The translations under genes were made by a program, and so were the position numbers. Below, one piece after another: positions 13,928-17,081 of a stretch of DNA of 17,081 nt. The DNA is from an uncultured Prevotella sp. (GTDB lineage Bacteria; Bacteroidota; Bacteroidia; Bacteroidales; Bacteroidaceae). The DNA is taken from NCBI GenBank assembly GCA_900770845.1, contig CAAGLS010000074.1, forward strand, positions 1-17,081, written 5' to 3'. The notes under the pieces are model-generated. The model did no database searches. It saw only the letters and a program-made list of their open reading frames with translations, and was not told the origin of the DNA. Within the stretch, counting starts at the first letter, position 1, and every line of letters starts with the position of its first letter.

Positions 13928-14289
13928 TGATTTTTATAACCAAAACCAAGAAAGCCCTTAAAAACAGGCCTGCGCTACGAGAGGTCCGCCACCCGGGAGG
14001 TCCGCCGCCCTCAGCGGACAAGTAAGCCTTACAGGTTTTGTAGTGACCGTGCAGAATGTTTTCAAGGTTTTTCTTGCTGTGATGGAAGCCTGAGGCACGA
14101 AGGCTGTTTATTCTACAGAGCCAGCTTGCCGAAGCTTCGCTGTATAGTGTCCGCTGAGGGCAGCGGACCTCCCGCTGCGGACCTCTCGCAGCCCTTTGCA
14201 TCGCAGCAAGGGCTTACTGGTTTTTGCCTGAATAGAACCCTAAATTCAACCGCAAAGTTCGAAAGCTCTTGTTTAGGAGTGCAATTCGC
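13928..14289. repeat. composite intergenic repeat, copy 3
   Basis: It fills the gap between convergent kbl and tRNA-Pro. It contains TTTTGGTTATAAAA inverted (13932-13945), a box CTTAAAAACAGGC (from 13956), the core hairpin inverted with one change (14000-14019) and direct and perfect (14149-14168), a CTTGAAAAC box inverted near 14055-14069, and 58 bases (14232-14289) matching 7806-7863 inverted with about five differences. No gene is seen. Confidence 0.85.
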
Positions 14290-14380
14290 GAAATAGTTAC
14301 TTTTATGGAAACGGTTTGTCTTGATTGCCAACCCATGATGTTCATGTCCGACTTTTGTCCGACCGATTGTGCTATGAACG

Positions 14381-14414
14381 AAAAATAAGCGACTGAAAAT
14401 CAATCGCTTATTTT
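14381..14414 (-). terminator. intrinsic terminator of tRNA-Pro
   Basis: Perfect 11-base arms AAAATAAGCGA (14382-14392) and TCGCTTATTTT (14404-14414). Read on the minus strand, the hairpin ends in TTATTTTT, a good U-tract, 9 bases after the tRNA 3' end. Confidence 0.85.
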
Positions 14415-14422
14415 GCTTAAAG

Positions 14423-14495
14423 TCGGGATGAGGCGACTCGAACGCCCGACCCCTACGTCCCGAACGTAGTGCGCTACCAACTGCGCTACATCCCG
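14423..14495 (-). tRNA. tRNA-Pro, anticodon CGG
   Basis: 73 bases on the minus strand fold as a cloverleaf: acceptor CGGGATG/CATCCCG with discriminator A, D arm GCGC-AGTTGGTA-GCGC, anticodon stem CTACG/CGTAG with loop TTCGGGA (anticodon CGG, reads CCG), and T arm GGGCG-TTCGAGT-CGCCT. CCA is not encoded. It has its own promoter and terminator. Confidence 0.95.
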
Positions 14496-14537
14496 ATTGC
14501 CAACAACGAAGAACCGTTTCTTCATCCTTAGCGAGTG

Positions 14538-14571
14538 CAAAGGTAATGCTTTTTTTTAATATCCGTGCAAA
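14538..14571 (-). promoter_or_regulatory. promoter of tRNA-Pro
   Basis: On the minus strand, TTTG (14568-14571), a 22-base gap and TACCTTTG (14538-14545) match the Bacteroidota consensus. The 16 bases TACCTTTGCACTCGCT are identical to those at the divergent tRNA-Phe promoter. Confidence 0.75.
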
Positions 14572-14585
14572 AAAACGGGGAAAAA

Positions 14586-14617
14586 TTTGCAGGATAAAGA
14601 AAATTAATGTACCTTTG
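14586..14617 (+). promoter_or_regulatory. promoter of tRNA-Phe
   Basis: TTTG (14586-14589), a 20-base gap and TACCTTTG (14610-14617) match the consensus. The tRNA begins about 50 bases downstream, after a small GGGGG/CCCCC hairpin. Confidence 0.8.
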
Positions 14618-14668
14618 CACTCGCTTTTCAGAACGGGGGCTTCCCCCCAAGCTCGGAAAGCAAGTCAA

Positions 14669-14741
14669 GGTACCTTAGCTCAGGTGGTAGAGCAATGGAC
14701 TGAAAATCCATGTGTCCTTGGTTCAACTCCAAGAGGTACCA
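14669..14741 (+). tRNA. tRNA-Phe, anticodon GAA
   Basis: A 73-base cloverleaf: acceptor GGTACCT/AGGTACC with discriminator A, D arm GCTC-AGGTGGTA-GAGC, anticodon stem ATGGA/TCCAT with loop CTGAAAA (anticodon GAA), T arm CTTGG-TTCAACT-CCAAG. CCA is not encoded. It is divergent from tRNA-Pro. Confidence 0.97.
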
Positions 14742-14743
14742 CA

Positions 14744-14785
14744 AAGAAGCTCCTGCAACGCGCTTGTTGCAGGAGCTTCTTCTTT
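14744..14785 (+). terminator. intrinsic terminator of tRNA-Phe
   Basis: Perfect 16-base arms 14744-14759 and 14766-14781 with a 6-base loop start 2 bases after the tRNA and are followed by CTTTT. Confidence 0.92.
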
Positions 14786-14933
14786 TAATGCATAATGCTT
14801 AATGCATAATGGGCTTTCGCCATGCTTGCGGATGGGCGAACATTTGGCCGCCCCCACCCTACCAGCACCACATGCGAATCTATGCGACACACCCATAGCG
14901 GCAGCGGGAATCCATAGTGGGGTGATTGGAGTT

Positions 14934-14955
14934 CCCCTCCCTTCGCAGGGAGGGG
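14934..14955. terminator. G/C hairpin downstream of murF
   Basis: CCCCTCCC (14934-14941) and GGGAGGGG (14948-14955) form a perfect 8-base stem with loop TTCGCA, about 70 bases past the murF stop. It is the best hairpin there but lacks a T-run. The same CCCTCC/GGAGGG motif is at 2670-2683 and 9293-9309. Confidence 0.45.
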
Positions 14956-15012
14956 TTAGGGGAGGGTCTTTTGGTTAGGGGAGGGTCTTTTGGTTAGGGG
15001 CGGGTCTTTTGG
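14956..15012. repeat. three tandem 19-base repeats beside murF
   Basis: TTAGGGGAGGGTCTTTTGG occurs at 14956-14974 and 14975-14993, and with one change (GGGGCGGG) at 14994-15012. The array ends 13 bases from the murF stop codon. Together with the region from 14787, this gap holds no gene; AATGCATAATGCTTAATGCATAATG at 14788-14812 is another simple repeat. Confidence 0.9.
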
Positions 15013-15025
15013 TTTTAGTTTCCTC

Positions 15026-16354
<1,329 letters not shown>

Positions 16355-16372
16355 TGTTACGGTATTTTTCTA

Positions 16373-16403
16373 CAAAATTAGTGCAAATCGGTCAAAGAGC
16401 AAA
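16373..16403 (-). promoter_or_regulatory. promoter of murF
   Basis: On the minus strand, TTTG (16400-16403), a 19-base gap and TAATTTTG (16373-16380) match the Bacteroidota consensus, 19 bases before the ATG. Confidence 0.75.
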
Positions 16404-16492
16404 ATATGCCCCCACATTTTTTATCCCCCCACTTCACTCATGGTGTTTCTTTTTCAAAAGAACGACCATGGATTGGCCATTGATTTATACAC

Positions 16493-16765
16493 TTGCCGTT
16501 CCACCACCGCCAGTCCATGTCTCGTGGCAGTTGGCGGGATATCGTGGTAATTGGCACGCATCGCAGGCGGCCAATGATGAGGGGAAAAAACGCCACTTGG
16601 AAGGATATTGAGGATGCAGAAGAATCCTTCATCATCAACTACACGATAAGCTATGACGGGAAAACATGGCACAGCGGATATTTTCCGTGGAATCATGGTA
16701 AGTTTATATGTAAAGGGGAAGGAAAATGGTCATGTCCAGGTTTACGCTCCTACCGGAGGGAATGA
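16493..16765 (+). CDS. doubtful 90-codon open frame, no recognised family
   Basis: The 460-base gap between murF and the glutaminase gene is poorly explained. The longest plus-strand frame here encodes 90 residues, the second half of which (TWKDIEDAEESFIINYTISYDGKTW...) looks more protein-like than the first. Overlapping frames on both strands are of similar length, third positions are not GC-rich as in the neighbours, and no promoter box precedes it, so it may be non-coding or a relic. If translated, Met-9 or a later start is as likely as the first. No function is proposed. Confidence 0.2.
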   Translation: MPFHHRQSMSRGSWRDIVVIGTHRRRPMMRGKNATWKDIEDAEESFIINYTISYDGKTWHSGYFPWNHGKFICKGEGKWSCPGLRSYRRE

Positions 16766-16770
16766 GGCTT

Positions 16771-16815
16771 AGAGTGGGATAGCCTTACGAGCAAGCTCGA
16801 CGGCTATCCCACTCT
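16771..16815. terminator. long hairpin at the end of the glutaminase gene
   Basis: Perfect 14-base arms AGAGTGGGATAGCC (16771-16784) and GGCTATCCCACTCT (16802-16815) contain a nested CGAGC/GCTCG stem (16788-16792/16795-16799). The hairpin touches the glutaminase stop codon (16815-16817, minus). There is no good T-run, so it may terminate in either direction or protect the 3' end. Confidence 0.65.
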
Positions 16816-17081
16816 TAGAAAATAGACTCTTCCGTTTCGGTGGTGAGTAGTTCCAGTGCTTTCATTCCCATGACCGAATTGCCTTTCTTGTTGAGTCTCG
16901 GACTCCATACCGCTACGGAATAGCGGGATGGATAAATGGCGGCTATACCTCCGCCCACACCGCTTTTTCCGGGTAGTCCTACAAGGTAGGAGAACTCGCC
17001 AGCCTCGTCGTAGAAGCCACAGGTCTGCATGATGGCATTGATTCTCTTCACTTGCGATGAGGTGAGGCTCACACCATGATA
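16815..17081 (-). CDS. glsA: glutaminase, C-terminal part (runs off the window)
   Basis: Only the last 88 codons are inside the window; the frame is open to the edge (reading YHGVSLTSSQVKRINAIMQT at 17081), so the true start lies beyond. Glutaminase A hydrolyses glutamine to glutamate and ammonia; family members are about 300-310 residues. The visible segment has the family C-terminal motifs CGFYDEAGEFSYLVGLPGKS, then KSGVGGGIAAIYP and VAVWSPRLNKKGNSVMGMKALELL, which include conserved tyrosine and serine-glycine active-site elements of the beta-lactamase-like fold. The SxxK catalytic pair lies in the missing part. A GTG at 17072 is inside the domain and is not the start. Confidence 0.93.
   Translation of the reverse strand, partial: YHGVSLTSSQVKRINAIMQTCGFYDEAGEFSYLVGLPGKSGVGGGIAAIYPSRYSVAVWSPRLNKKGNSVMGMKALELLTTETEESIF

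Noticed and set aside
12618..14201. 527-codon minus-strand frame opposite kbl
   Set aside because: Its body is antisense to kbl, and its start lies within repeat sequence; the composition is typical of a GC-rich shadow.
14113..14403. 96-codon minus-strand frame near tRNA-Pro
   Set aside because: It overlaps the tRNA terminator and composite repeat copy 3; no gene-like composition.

Overview
The window looks like chromosomal DNA of a Prevotella-like member of the Bacteroidota. Three things point there. First, most transcription units start at the Bacteroidota -33/-7 promoter (TTTG, about 19-22 bases, TAnnTTTG) and lack obvious Shine-Dalgarno sites. Second, there is a NigD-like lipoprotein and an SDR-type threonine dehydrogenase next to kbl. 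Third, the acyltransferase and the PASTA-rluD-ddl order are of types I associate with this phylum. Coding regions are GC-rich with GC-ending codons, while spacers are AT-richer and carry many repeats.

Layout. 1-600: mostly decayed sequence, probably the remnant of a TPR-type regulator gene. 601-3280, minus strand: radC, a family 2 glycosyltransferase and efp. 3521-6948, plus strand: rpmH with its own terminator, then a membrane-anchored PASTA protein, an RluD-type pseudouridine synthase and D-Ala-D-Ala ligase. 7112-7753: NigD-like lipoprotein. 8504-10492: a DeoR-family repressor followed by a glycerolipid-type acyltransferase. 10742-11014: an orphan 90-residue protein. 11475-13823: divergent threonine dehydrogenase (minus) and 2-amino-3-ketobutyrate CoA ligase (plus), the two-step route from threonine to glycine and acetyl-CoA. 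14423-14741: divergent tRNA-Pro(CGG) and tRNA-Phe(GAA). 15026-16354, minus: murF. 16815-17081, minus: the C-terminal end of a glutaminase that runs off the window.

The genes are mainly housekeeping. Ddl makes the D-Ala-D-Ala that MurF adds to the peptidoglycan precursor, and the PASTA protein plausibly acts at the same envelope. EF-P, L34, RluD and the two tRNAs belong to translation.

I found no phage, CRISPR array, toxin-antitoxin pair or defence cassette. The least explained content is in the spacers. A modular repeat family occupies three long intergenic regions (7774-8178, 11138-11400, 13928-14289). Its parts are a 20-base hairpin core, a CTTGAAAACAGGC box, a longer stem whose two copies differ by compensatory base pairs, and an octamer minisatellite of varying length. 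A 37-base perfect inverted match between the first and third regions could allow inversion of about 6.3 kb. There is also a perfect 54-base palindrome after the acyltransferase gene.
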